NCBI RefSeq assembly: GCF_004137255.1
Contig: NZ_SDWT01000001.1
Location: 1,488,001-1,552,000, forward strand
Direction: 5' to 3'
From: Nocardioides oleivorans
GTDB taxonomy: Bacteria; Actinomycetota; Actinomycetes; Propionibacteriales; Nocardioidaceae
DNA: 64,000 nucleotides
Shown one piece after another: positions 52,817 through 61,365 of the stretch. The position numbers and the translations under genes were made by a program. The first letter of the stretch is position 1. Each line of letters opens with the position of its first letter. The notes under the pieces were generated by a model, which saw only the letters and a program-made list of their open reading frames with translations, searched no databases and was not told the origin of the DNA.

Positions 52817-52831
52817 TTGCACTCAGTGCAA
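52817..52831. promoter_or_regulatory. Candidate TetR operator palindrome
   Basis: TTGCACTCAGTGCAA is a perfect palindrome (7-bp arms, 1-nt centre), 10 bp upstream of the TetR-gene start codon, where it would overlap the promoter. Dyads of this form are typical of TetR-family operators. Confidence 0.7.
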
Positions 52832-52934
52832 ATGGAGGGGCCCGATAGCTGAGGACGTGGTGGACGTCGGACGACCTCGTCTCCGTACGCCACGTCCTCA
52901 GGTATCGGCTCCGCGGGCGCCGTAGGGTCGAGCC

Positions 52935-53402
52935 GTGGACGAGGAGACCCCCGCGACGACCGCCCTGACCGAGTCCGGGATCGCGCACACCATCACCCGG
53001 CACGGGCGGGTCGGGTCGCTGGCCGAGGCAGCCGCGATCCGCGGGGTGGACCCGTCGGCGATCGTGAAGACGATGGTCGTGCGGCGTGGCGAGGGTGACC
53101 ACCTGCTCGTCCTGGTGCCGGGCGATCGTCAGATCTCCTGGCCCAAGCTCCGCGCGCTGCTCGGCGTCAACCGGATCTCCATGCCCGACGCCGAGGCGGC
53201 GCGCGAGGTCACCGGCTACGAGCGCGGCACGATCACCCCGTTCGGCGCCCGCGGCGACCTCCCGGTCGTCGCCGACGAGCGCATCGTCGGCCGGACGATC
53301 TCCCTCGGGGCCGGCGGGCACGGGGTCGCCGCGACGCTCGCGGCCGACGACGTCGTACGCCACTTTGGTGCCAAGGTCGCGGACGTGACCGACCCGGCCT
53401 GA
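52935..53402 (+). CDS. YbaK/EbsC family aminoacyl-tRNA deacylase
   Basis: 155 aa soluble protein. YbaK-domain proteins hydrolyse mischarged tRNAs such as Cys-tRNA(Pro). Conserved features: IVKTMVVRRGEGDHLLVLVP with the catalytic-site Lys, and the C-terminal GRTISLGAGGHGVAAT with a Gly-rich loop. Specificity not deducible. TAGGGT at 52923-52928 lies 6 nt before the GTG at 52935: leaderless. Palindromic element B follows 22 bp downstream. Confidence 0.88.
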   Translation: MDEETPATTALTESGIAHTITRHGRVGSLAEAAAIRGVDPSAIVKTMVVRRGEGDHLLVLVPGDRQISWPKLRALLGVNRISMPDAEAAREVTGYERGTITPFGARGDLPVVADERIVGRTISLGAGGHGVAATLAADDVVRHFGAKVADVTDPA

Positions 53403-53423
53403 CGTCTGGTCGGGTCCCTCCCT

Positions 53424-53497
53424 GGAGTCACCGGATATCCGGGGACCACCCCGGTTGTCGGCCCAGATCCAGGCCGACAACCGGGAGACTCGGGTGC
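53424..53497. repeat. Palindromic element B, copy 2
   Basis: 74 nt, same length as the copy at 19831. It starts GGAGTCACCGGATATCC, and its second part has perfect 14-bp arms CCCGGTTGTCGGCC / GGCCGACAACCGGG, better paired than copy 1. The end GAGACTCGGGTGC is identical in both copies. It lies downstream of the YbaK gene and may terminate it. Confidence 0.88.
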
Positions 53498-53611
53498 ACA
53501 GCTCCTCGATTCAGGGCTCATGGCGGGCCGCTGGCTCCTCCACAGCAACCGCACAAGCGGGCTGATCAGGCTCAGGTCCACACCGACCTGAGGCCGACCC
53601 GAGGAGCCGTC

Positions 53612-54757
53612 ATGACCACGTCCACCACCCCCCGCAGCTGGCGCCGGCGCGGCGCCGCCATCGCCGCCGCCTCGCTCCTCACGGTGACCGGGGTCGCGAT
53701 GCCCGCCGCGGCTGCCGCGCCACGGCACCCGGACGTCGTACAGGCCGACAGCACGTGGCCGTACGCCGGCCGGGGCGGCGACCCGTACGGCCGCTCCTAC
53801 GGCGGGGGCTGGTCGGTGCCGGGTGCGACGACCGCGACCACGACCGCCGGGCTCGACGTCTCCACGGCGACCGCCGAGCAGTCGGCCGGGCTGGTCCTCG
53901 TCACCTCGACGCTGGGCTACGACCAGGGCACGGCCGCCGGCAGCGGGATCGTCGTCGACAGCGACACGATCGTCACCAACCACCACGTGGTCGAGGGCGC
54001 GACGACCGTCGAGGTCACCGTCGCGACGACGGGGGAGACGTACGACGCCACGGTGGTCGGGACCGACTCCGCCCGCGACATCGCGGTGCTGCGGCTCGAC
54101 GACGCGTCCGCCCTGACGCCCGTCACCACCGACACCGACGTCTCGGTCGGCGACGCGGTGACCGCCGTCGGCGACGCGGGCGGTGACGGCGGCGACCTCA
54201 CCGCGGCCGCCGGCACGGTGACCGCGCTGCGCACGAGCATCGACGTCGCGGACGAGCAGACCGGGGAGTCGACCGAGCTGGCGAGGCTGATCGAGATCGA
54301 CGCCGACATCATCGGCGGCGACTCCGGCGGTGCGCTGCTCGACGCGGACGGCGACGTCGTCGGCATGAACGTCGCCGCCTCCAGCGGCACGGCCGACATC
54401 ACCGGCTACGTCATCCCGATCGCGCGCGTGCTGCGGATCGCCGACCGGATCCTCGACGGCGACGAGGGCGGCAGCATCGTCATCGGCCAGGGCGGGATGC
54501 TCGGGATCACGACCGCCGACACCACCTCCGGCCCCACGGTCGCGGGCGTCGTCACCGACAGTCCCGCCGCCTCGCTGGGGCTCGAGGCCGGAGACCTGGT
54601 CACGGCGGTCGACGGCACCCCGGTCACCACGGCCGAGGAGCTCGGCGACCTGATCGGCGCCCGCGACGCGGGCGAGAAGGTGACGGTGACCTGGACCGAC
54701 AGCTCAGGCGCCCAGCAGTCGGGCACGGCGACGCTGGCGCAGGGCGTGGTGCAGTGA
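53612..54757 (+). CDS. Secreted HtrA-like (S1C) serine protease with PDZ domain
   Basis: 381 aa. The signal peptide (RRRGAAIAAASLLTVTGVAM) starts with consecutive arginines and may use Tat or Sec. A Gly/Tyr-rich segment of about 50 residues precedes the trypsin-like domain: His in IVTNHHVVEG, Asp in ARDIAVLRL, and Ser in GGDSGGALL. The C-terminal PDZ is GVVTDSPAASLGLEAGDLV. Secreted quality-control or processing protease. The ATG at 53612 has GAGGAG 6 nt upstream. Monocistronic. Confidence 0.92.
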   Translation: MTTSTTPRSWRRRGAAIAAASLLTVTGVAMPAAAAAPRHPDVVQADSTWPYAGRGGDPYGRSYGGGWSVPGATTATTTAGLDVSTATAEQSAGLVLVTSTLGYDQGTAAGSGIVVDSDTIVTNHHVVEGATTVEVTVATTGETYDATVVGTDSARDIAVLRLDDASALTPVTTDTDVSVGDAVTAVGDAGGDGGDLTAAAGTVTALRTSIDVADEQTGESTELARLIEIDADIIGGDSGGALLDADGDVVGMNVAASSGTADITGYVIPIARVLRIADRILDGDEGGSIVIGQGGMLGITTADTTSGPTVAGVVTDSPAASLGLEAGDLVTAVDGTPVTTAEELGDLIGARDAGEKVTVTWTDSSGAQQSGTATLAQGVVQ

Positions 54758-54803
54758 CGAGAGGACGATCGGGCCGGCCCCGTGAGGGACCGGCCCGATC
54801 GGC

Positions 54804-54893
54804 TGGCGGTGGCGGTGGGATTTGAACCCACGGTGGGTTTGACCCCACACAACATTTCGAGTGTTGCACCTTCGGCCGCTCGGACACGCCACC
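54804..54893 (-). tRNA. tRNA-Ser (anticodon CGA)
   Basis: Complete class II tRNA on the - strand: acceptor 5-prime GGTGGCG pairs with CGCCACC, followed by discriminator G and encoded CCA (54804-54806). The anticodon arm is CAACA-CTCGAAA-TGTTG, so anticodon CGA reads UCG. A long variable arm (GTGGGGTCAAACCCAC) and T-loop TTCAAAT are present. UCG is a frequent serine codon in this GC-rich genome. Confidence 0.96.
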
Positions 54894-55010
54894 GCGCGGA
54901 ACATTACCGGAGGGACCGGGCGAGGCCGAAACCGGCGGCGGTCCTCAAGGTTCGTCCAGCAATGGACCGATCCCGTGGCCAGACGAGTGTGACGCCGGTA
55001 ACTTTCGCCC

Positions 55011-56906
55011 ATGGCTGCCGTACGTCGAATCCGTGAGGTCGCCCGCGCAGCGCTGCCCCGGGCGGTCGGGGAGCGCCTGCCGGCCGCGCCGCCGCAGGAG
55101 GTCGGCGAGCTGCTGAGCGACGAGCGTTTCCTGGCCGCCGTGAAGGAGCAGGCCGCCAGCCAGGACCGCAGCGAGTCGGAGGTCCTCGAGGAGGTCGAGG
55201 GCTACCTCCACGAGATGTCGGCGGCGCACGACGACCGTGCCTCGCAGGGCTGGGCGCGGATGGGCGAGTGGTTCCTCAGGGCGTACGACGTCCTGGTGGA
55301 CGAGGACCAGGTGCAGCAGCTCCGCAAGGTCGACCGGACGCACTCCCTCGCCCTCGCCTTCAGCCACCGGTCCTACCTCGACGGCATGGTCATCCCCAAC
55401 GTGCTGATGGCGCGGCGGTTCTCTCCGACCTACACCTTCGGCGGGGCCAACCTCAACCTGCCGCTCATCGGCTCGGTGGCCAGCCGGACGGGCGTCATCT
55501 TCATCCGGCGGGCCACCCAGGAGATCCCGGTCTACCGGCTCGCGCTGAGGTCCTACATCCGCCAGATGGTGACCAACAAGCGCAACCTCGCCTGGTCCAT
55601 CGAGGGCGGTCGCACCCGCACCGGCAAGCTCCGGCCGCCGGTGCACGGGATCCTGAAGTACCTCACCGACACGGTGGACGGGGCCGACGCCCCTGACGTG
55701 CAGGTCGTCCCGGTCTCGGTCGTCTACGACCAGCTCCACGAGGTCACGCTGATGACCGAGGAGGCGCGGGGCGCCAGCAAGACGCCGGAGGACTGGCGCT
55801 GGCTGGTGAAGTTCGCCCGGCTCCAGCGCAACCGGCTCGGCCGGGCCTACCTCACCGTCGGTGAGCCGTTCTCGCTGAAGGAGCGGATGGGCGAGCTCGC
55901 CGCCGACGGTGTCACCGGGCACGCCGCGGTCGAGCGCGTCGCGCTCGACATCTCGCACCGGCTCAACCGCGCCACGCCCGTGACCGTCACCGCGATCGTC
56001 AGCCTCGCGCTCCTCGGCGCCGACCGGGCGCTGACCGTCGACGAGGTGCTCGACACCGTCGAGCCGCTCGCCACCTACATCGAGGCCCGCCGCTGGCCCG
56101 TCGCCGGCGCCGCCGACCTCCGGGACCGCTCGACGATCCGCCGTGCGCTCACCGAGCTGACCCGCAGCGAGGTGCTGACGGCGTACGACCAGGGCACCGA
56201 GCCGGTCTGGACGATCGCCGACGACAAGCACCTGGTCGCCGCGTTCTACCGCAACACCGTCATCCACATCCTCGTCGAGCGCGCGATCGGTGAGCTGTCG
56301 CTGCTCACGGTCAGCGAGCTGGGCCCGGACGCCGAGCTGCCAGAGGGCGGCGAGCTGCAGGTGGGCTGGGACGAGGCCAAGCGGATGCGCGACCTGCTCA
56401 AGTTCGAGTTCTTCTTCCCGGCCCGTGCCGGCTTCGAGGACGACCTGCGCACCGAGCTCGAGCTGCTGGTGGGCGAGGACGTCACCCGGCTCACGCCCGT
56501 GCGCGCCCGCGAGCTGCTGGTCACCGCCCGGCCGCACCTCGCCCACCTCGTGCTGCGTCCGTTCCTCGACGCCTACCTCGTCGTCGCCGACCGCCTCGCC
56601 GACCGCGGCGACGCGGCGGTCGACGAGGACGACCTGCTCGCCGACGCCCTCGCGGTCGGCCGGCAGTGGGCGCTCCAGCGGCGGGTCGCGAGCTTCGAGT
56701 CCATCTCGCTCGAGCTCTTCCGCACCGCGCTCGCGCTCGCCCGCCACCGCGGGCTGCTCGAGGGTGCCGACGGTGTCGGCACCGCGCGCGAGGCGTTCGC
56801 CGCCGAGCTCCGCGACTCGGTCCGCCGGGTCAACATCATCGGCGAGATCGCCGCCGACGTGGCTCCCTCGATCGTCCCCCAGCCGCGCCGGCAGGAGACC
56901 GTGTGA
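55011..56906 (+). CDS. plsB: Glycerol-3-phosphate 1-O-acyltransferase (PlsB-like)
   Basis: 631 aa, membrane-associated. Transfers an acyl chain to sn-1 of glycerol-3-phosphate, first step of glycerolipid synthesis. The acyltransferase motifs are FSHRSYLDGMV (HxxxxD), FIRRATQEIPVY, and WSIEGGRTRTGKLRPP, the PlsB-specific set. A C-terminal helical domain follows. TAACTT at 54999-55004 lies 6 nt before the ATG: leaderless. First gene of an operon with the HAD-PlsC and WS/DGAT genes, in the order of Rv2482c-Rv2484c of M. tuberculosis. Confidence 0.93.
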   Translation: MAAVRRIREVARAALPRAVGERLPAAPPQEVGELLSDERFLAAVKEQAASQDRSESEVLEEVEGYLHEMSAAHDDRASQGWARMGEWFLRAYDVLVDEDQVQQLRKVDRTHSLALAFSHRSYLDGMVIPNVLMARRFSPTYTFGGANLNLPLIGSVASRTGVIFIRRATQEIPVYRLALRSYIRQMVTNKRNLAWSIEGGRTRTGKLRPPVHGILKYLTDTVDGADAPDVQVVPVSVVYDQLHEVTLMTEEARGASKTPEDWRWLVKFARLQRNRLGRAYLTVGEPFSLKERMGELAADGVTGHAAVERVALDISHRLNRATPVTVTAIVSLALLGADRALTVDEVLDTVEPLATYIEARRWPVAGAADLRDRSTIRRALTELTRSEVLTAYDQGTEPVWTIADDKHLVAAFYRNTVIHILVERAIGELSLLTVSELGPDAELPEGGELQVGWDEAKRMRDLLKFEFFFPARAGFEDDLRTELELLVGEDVTRLTPVRARELLVTARPHLAHLVLRPFLDAYLVVADRLADRGDAAVDEDDLLADALAVGRQWALQRRVASFESISLELFRTALALARHRGLLEGADGVGTAREAFAAELRDSVRRVNIIGEIAADVAPSIVPQPRRQETV

Positions 56907-56952
56907 CCACCCGGCGACGATGCTCTCCTGCGCCCCGCCGCGGGGACCCCGG

Positions 56953-58386
56953 ATGAGCGGCCTGTCCGCGGAGGTCCGGGCGGCGATCGAGGCGATCGAG
57001 GCGGGACCGCAGGGCCCGTCCGTCGGCGCCTTCTTCGACCTCGACGGCACCCTCGTCGCGGGCTACACCGCCGCCACCTTCTACGGAGACCGGCTCAAGG
57101 GCCGCGAGGTCTCGCCGGCCGAGTTCGTCCGCACCGTCGTCACCGCCGTCGACGGCGAGCTCGGTGGCGACCCGACGAAGATCGCCCACGTCGCGTTCTC
57201 CGCGATGCGCGGCGAGTCCGAGGAGGCCTTCGCCGACCTCGGTGAGCGGCTCTTCCGCTCCAAGATCGCCGGCACCGTCCGGCGCGAGTCGCGCGCCCTC
57301 GTCGCCGCGCACCAGCGGGCCGGCCACACGGTCGCGGTCGCCTCGGCCGCGACGTCGTACCAGGTCCGGCCCGTCGCGCGGGACCTCGGCGTCGAGCACC
57401 TGGTCTGCACGCAGCTCGTCGTCGAGGACGGCCAGTTCACCGGTGCCACCGACGGCCCGATGCTGTGGGGCCGGCACAAGGCGAGCGGCGTACGACGCTT
57501 CGCGAAGGCGCACGACGTCGACCTCGCGCAGTCCTACGCCTACGGCAACGGCTACGAGGACGTCGCCTTCCTCTCCTCGGTCGGCCACCCGACCGCGCTC
57601 AACCCGCACCGCGACCTCCGCTCCGCGGCGGCCCGCCTCGGCTGGCCGGTCCTCGACCTCACCGACCCGGTCGGCGGGTCGCTCCTCGCCGCCGGACGCA
57701 CCGTCGCGGCGCTCGCCGGGATGAACGCGGGCGTGACGGCAGGCATCGCCTACGGGCTCGCCCGCGGTGACCGACGCGAGGGCCGCAACCTCGCCGTCAA
57801 GCTCGCCACCCGGATCCCCATGGCCGTCGCCGGAGTGACGCTGGACGTCCTCCACCAGGAGCGCCTCTGGACCCACCGGCCGGCGATCTTCGTGGCCAAC
57901 CACCAGAGCTCGCTCGACATCCCCGTCCTGGGGCGGCTGCTCGAGCGCGACTTCACGATCGTGGCCAAGAAGGAGGCGCGCTGGGACCCGCGCGCCATCG
58001 TCGGCTCGGTCGTGATCGACCCGGCCTGGATCGACCGCTCCGACTCCGGCTCGGCCCGGGCGACGCTCGACGGGGTCGTCGAGCGCATCCGCGGCGGTAC
58101 CTCGCTGATGATCTTCCCGGAGGGCACGCGATCGCCGACGCCCGTGCTCGGTCCGTTCCGCAAGGGCGCGTTCCACCTCGCTGCGCAGGCAGGCGTGCCG
58201 ATCGTGCCCGTCGTGCTCCGCAACACCGGCGAGCTGATGGGCCGCAGCTCGCTCGTGCTCAACCCCGGCGTCGTCGACGTCTGCGTCCTCGAGCCCGAGA
58301 CCGACTGGAGCACAGACGACATGTCCGAGCGGATCGCCGCGCTGCACGCGAAGTTCGAGGCGACCCTCGCGAGGTGGCCGTCGTGA
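56953..58386 (+). CDS. HAD-IB phosphatase / PlsC-type acyltransferase fusion
   Basis: 477 aa. Residues about 20-240 are a HAD-IB phosphatase-like domain (GAFFDLDGTLVAGY with the nucleophile, and SYAYGNGYEDVAFL as motif IV). Residues about 270-470 are a 1-acylglycerol-3-phosphate acyltransferase domain with FVANHQSSLDIP (HxxxxD) and MIFPEGTRSPTPV. It should acylate lysophosphatidate; the HAD part might remove a phosphate toward diacylglycerol, which is inference. ATG 56953 is chosen by homology. Stop overlaps the WS/DGAT start (GTGA). Confidence 0.92.
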   Translation: MSGLSAEVRAAIEAIEAGPQGPSVGAFFDLDGTLVAGYTAATFYGDRLKGREVSPAEFVRTVVTAVDGELGGDPTKIAHVAFSAMRGESEEAFADLGERLFRSKIAGTVRRESRALVAAHQRAGHTVAVASAATSYQVRPVARDLGVEHLVCTQLVVEDGQFTGATDGPMLWGRHKASGVRRFAKAHDVDLAQSYAYGNGYEDVAFLSSVGHPTALNPHRDLRSAAARLGWPVLDLTDPVGGSLLAAGRTVAALAGMNAGVTAGIAYGLARGDRREGRNLAVKLATRIPMAVAGVTLDVLHQERLWTHRPAIFVANHQSSLDIPVLGRLLERDFTIVAKKEARWDPRAIVGSVVIDPAWIDRSDSGSARATLDGVVERIRGGTSLMIFPEGTRSPTPVLGPFRKGAFHLAAQAGVPIVPVVLRNTGELMGRSSLVLNPGVVDVCVLEPETDWSTDDMSERIAALHAKFEATLARWPS

Positions 58387-59780
58387 CGACCGAGGACTTC
58401 GAACGATGGGGTGGCGCCGCGGGCTGGTCGACCCGTGCCGACCTGACGCCCGTCGAGACCCTGATGTGGCGCTCCGAGCGCCACCCGGTCCAGTCGTCGA
58501 CCTCCGTCGTGGTGATCGACCTCGACCGTGCCCCCGACTGGAAGCGCCTCGTCGCTGCGACCGACTGGGGCACCCGGCTCGTACGACGTCTCCGCCAGCG
58601 CGTCGTCGACCCGGTCGTCCCGACCGCCGCGCCGACCTGGGCCGACGACCCGACCTTCGACCTCGGCTACCACCTCCGCCGCGAGCGGGTCGCGGACCGC
58701 GACGAGATGCTGGCCCAGGCGGCCCAGCTCGCGCTGCGGCCCTTCGACCGCACGCGCCCGCTGTGGGAGGGGGTGCTCTACGAGCTGCCGGAGGGAGCGG
58801 CGTACGTCCTCAAGATCCACCACGTGCTGGCCGACCCGCTCGGCACCGTGCAGCTGCTCGCGATGCTCCAGTCCGGCAAGCGCGCCCACACCGCGCGCAA
58901 GCCGGTCGGCGAGGTCGACGACCCCACGTCCGTCGACCCGGTCGAGCTCGCCCTCACCGGCCTCCGGACGGACGTGGCGGCCCTCCCGGAGGCTGCGCTC
59001 GACGCCGCGAGGCGGCTCGCGACGACCCGGCCGCAGACCGTGCTGGCGTCGGCGCTGCGCTACGGCGCGTCCGTGCGCCGTCTCCTGACCCACGCCGCTC
59101 CCGCCTCGCCCGAGCTGTCGCCGCGCACCGGGAAGAGGTGGACCTTCCTCACCCTCGACGCCCCGCTCGAGCCCATCCGCGCGGTCGCGAAGCAGGGTGG
59201 CGGGACGCTCGACGACGCCGCGGTCGCGCTGGTGCTCGGCGGCCTCGCCCGCTACCACCGACGACGTGACAGCGAGCTGGCCGAGCTCCCCGTCGGCGTA
59301 CGCGTCTCGCTCGACCGCGCCGACGACCTCGGCAACCGCTTCGCCGGCGCGGTGATCTCCGGACCGCTCGCGATCGACGACCCGGTCGACCGGGTGGCCG
59401 CCGTCCGCGGCGAGGTGCTGTCGCTCCACACCGAGCGGGCGCTGGAGGTGCTCGACGCGGTCGCGCCTGCGATCAACCGCACGCCGTCGTTCGTCGGCGC
59501 CGGGGCGCTCCGCCTCGCAGTCGCGCCCGACGCCTTCGTGACGACGCTGCCCGGTCCGCCACGGAAGCGATTCATGGCCGGGGCGCAGGTCGAGGGGATG
59601 TACGTCCTCGGGCCGCTGCCCGGCGCAGCACTGACCGTCGTGCTCACGACCGTCGGCGACACCGCCTGCGTCGGGGTCAACGTCGACGCCAGCGCGGTCG
59701 CCGACGTCGCAGCGCTGGAGGAGTGCCTGCGCGAGGAGGTCGGATCGTTCGCCGTCGGTCAGCCGGTGGGTCCGACGTAG
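58383..59780 (+). CDS. Wax ester synthase / diacylglycerol acyltransferase (WS/DGAT)
   Basis: 465 aa. Forms triacylglycerol or wax esters from diacylglycerol or alcohol plus acyl-CoA at the membrane. The catalytic motif HHxxxDG appears as IHHVLADPLG near residue 146, with Pro for the final Gly. The second family motif region is TLPGPPRKRFMAGAQVEG. GTG 58383 overlaps the upstream stop by 4 nt, so the three lipid genes are translationally coupled. Its last 22 bp overlap the end of the convergent GNAT gene. Confidence 0.92.
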   Translation: MTTEDFERWGGAAGWSTRADLTPVETLMWRSERHPVQSSTSVVVIDLDRAPDWKRLVAATDWGTRLVRRLRQRVVDPVVPTAAPTWADDPTFDLGYHLRRERVADRDEMLAQAAQLALRPFDRTRPLWEGVLYELPEGAAYVLKIHHVLADPLGTVQLLAMLQSGKRAHTARKPVGEVDDPTSVDPVELALTGLRTDVAALPEAALDAARRLATTRPQTVLASALRYGASVRRLLTHAAPASPELSPRTGKRWTFLTLDAPLEPIRAVAKQGGGTLDDAAVALVLGGLARYHRRRDSELAELPVGVRVSLDRADDLGNRFAGAVISGPLAIDDPVDRVAAVRGEVLSLHTERALEVLDAVAPAINRTPSFVGAGALRLAVAPDAFVTTLPGPPRKRFMAGAQVEGMYVLGPLPGAALTVVLTTVGDTACVGVNVDASAVADVAALEECLREEVGSFAVGQPVGPT

Positions 59781-60223
59781 CAGAGCATCCGGTAGTCGGC
59801 GCCCTCCTCGATGTTCACCCAGCCGTGCCGCTCGTAGAACCGCCGGGTGTCCACGTCGACCTCGTCGACGTTGATGTGCATCTCGGGCGACCCCTGGTCG
59901 CGCGCGAGCTCGGTGCAGAGGCCGAGCACCTGCGTGCCGATGCCGCGGTCGCGCAGCGCGGGTACGACGTAGAGCTCCTCGAGCTGGGACACCGGCCCGT
60001 CGAACCAGATCGCCGGACGCAGCGTCACCAGGGCGAAGCCCACCGCATCGGGGCCGTCCTCGGCGAGGACCGCGAACACCCCGGGCAGCACGAGGATCCG
60101 GGCGAACCGCGCCTCCAGCACGTCGACGTCGTCGACCTCGGTCTCGAACTCGGTGTTGAAGTCCCACAGCAGCCGGGCGAGCACCCCCGCGTCGTCCGTG
60201 GTCGCGCGGCGTACGTCGGTCAT
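59759..60223 (-). CDS. GNAT family N-acetyltransferase
   Basis: 154 aa single GNAT domain. The acetyl-CoA loop is VVPALRDRGIGTQVLGL (Arg-x-x-Gly-x-Gly) and the C-terminal FYERHGWVNIEEG is typical. Substrate unknown; the length and DFNTEFE beginning resemble small aminoglycoside/spermidine-type acetyltransferases. ATG 60223 has AGGAGG 5 nt upstream. The stop lies inside the end of the WS/DGAT gene. Palindromic element F is upstream. Confidence 0.88.
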   Translation of the reverse strand: MTDVRRATTDDAGVLARLLWDFNTEFETEVDDVDVLEARFARILVLPGVFAVLAEDGPDAVGFALVTLRPAIWFDGPVSQLEELYVVPALRDRGIGTQVLGLCTELARDQGSPEMHINVDEVDVDTRRFYERHGWVNIEEGADYRMLCYVGPTG

Positions 60224-60237
60224 CTTGGCCTCCTGCT

Positions 60238-60311
60238 CCCCGGGTACCTAGGGACGAAATGGGTGGTGGAACCCGCCCGCGACCTACCAGGACGTCCCTA
60301 GATACCCGGGG
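60238..60311. repeat. Palindromic element F (overlaps tadA stop)
   Basis: 74-nt hairpin element with 19-nt arms CCCCGGGTACCTAGGGACG (60238-60256) and CGTCCCTAGATACCCGGGG (60293-60311), one mismatch. The right arm contains the stop codon and last codons (Pro-Gly-Ile) of tadA. Only one copy is in this window. Length equals that of element B. Confidence 0.8.
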
Positions 60312-60786
60312 GTGCCGGGGGTGCGGGAGGTGCGGGAAGGCGGTGGCGGGCGAAGAAGCCGTCGAGGAGGGCGGTGGACTCCTCGGCGAGCACCCCGGCG
60401 ACGACCTCGGGCCGGTGGTTGAGGCGGCGGTCGCGGACGACGTCCCAGAGGGAGCCGACGGCGCCGAGCTTGTCGTCGTACGCGCCGAAGACGAGGCGGT
60501 CGACCCGGGCGAGCACGAGGGCGCCCGCGCACATCGTGCAGGGCTCGAGGGTGACGACAAGGGCACAGCCCGACAGCCTCCACCCGCCGCGGGTCGCTGC
60601 GGCGGCGCGGAGCGCGACGACCTCCGCGTGGCCGGTCGGGTCGCCGTCGGACTCACGGGTGTTGCGGCCGGTGCCGATGACGGCGCCGGTCTCGTCGAGC
60701 ACGACCGCCCCGACCGGTACGTCGTCGCCCGCGAGCGCGGCCTGCGCCTCGGCGAGGGCCAGGCGCATCGGGTCGTGCCACGTCAT
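60298..60786 (-). CDS. tadA: tRNA-specific adenosine deaminase TadA
   Basis: 162 aa cytosolic zinc enzyme that converts A34 of tRNA-Arg(ACG) to inosine. Zinc and catalytic residues are GHAEVVALR (His, Glu) and LEPCTMCAGALV (two Cys). The fold is full length. The C-terminus APPAPPAPPGI is an unusual low-complexity tail, and its last codons are supplied by palindromic element F. ATG overlaps the stop of the upstream partner gene (4 nt). Confidence 0.94.
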   Translation of the reverse strand: MTWHDPMRLALAEAQAALAGDDVPVGAVVLDETGAVIGTGRNTRESDGDPTGHAEVVALRAAAATRGGWRLSGCALVVTLEPCTMCAGALVLARVDRLVFGAYDDKLGAVGSLWDVVRDRRLNHRPEVVAGVLAEESTALLDGFFARHRLPAPPAPPAPPGI

Positions 60787-61268
60787 GCAGACGTCAGCCC
60801 GACGGCGTCGTCGAAGAGTTTGCCGAAGCCGAGCCGGCGCGCGATGTCGGAGAGCATCTCGTCAGGGTAGAGCTCGACGTCGTCGAGGAGCGCGCCCATC
60901 TCGATCGCGTGCACGCCGAGGTCGCCGAGCAGGTCGAGGTCGCCGGCCGGGACCTCGACGTCGTCGTCCTCCGGCGGGGGCAGGCCGAGGAAGGCGATGG
61001 CCGACTGGGCCAGCTCCCACTCGTCGGCGGCGGTCACGTCGGACAGCAGCACCCGGGTCGAGGTGCCGTCGACGCGGACGAGCACGAAGAAGTCCTCGTC
61101 GACCGCGACCATGCCGACCGCACCGGAGTCACCCGAGACGTGACGGAGCGCGTGGCTCAACGAGTCGATCGTCTCGAACGCCGGGGAGGCGATGTCACGC
61201 ACCTGCCAGCTGCCGTGCTCGACGAACGCGGCCAGCGCGAAGTCGACCTCACCGCTCTGCTCGGACAT
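60783..61268 (-). CDS. tRNA adenosine deaminase-associated protein
   Basis: 161 aa acidic protein, actinobacterial family always found next to tadA. It contains VDFALAAFVEHGSWQVRDI at the start and AIEMGALLDDVELYPDEML near the end. Role unknown; the conserved pairing suggests a TadA cofactor or regulator. ATG 61268 has GGGAGGT at 5 nt. Its end overlaps the tadA start (ATGA). Divergent from upp. Confidence 0.88.
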   Translation of the reverse strand: MSEQSGEVDFALAAFVEHGSWQVRDIASPAFETIDSLSHALRHVSGDSGAVGMVAVDEDFFVLVRVDGTSTRVLLSDVTAADEWELAQSAIAFLGLPPPEDDDVEVPAGDLDLLGDLGVHAIEMGALLDDVELYPDEMLSDIARRLGFGKLFDDAVGLTSA

Positions 61269-61365
61269 GACCGACCTCCCACGGGGATCCCGACCCGTCC
61301 AATGTGCCATGAACGCCGGAGACCGCCAACCCTGATTCGGTCATCGAGGCCCTAGGGTGGGCGCC

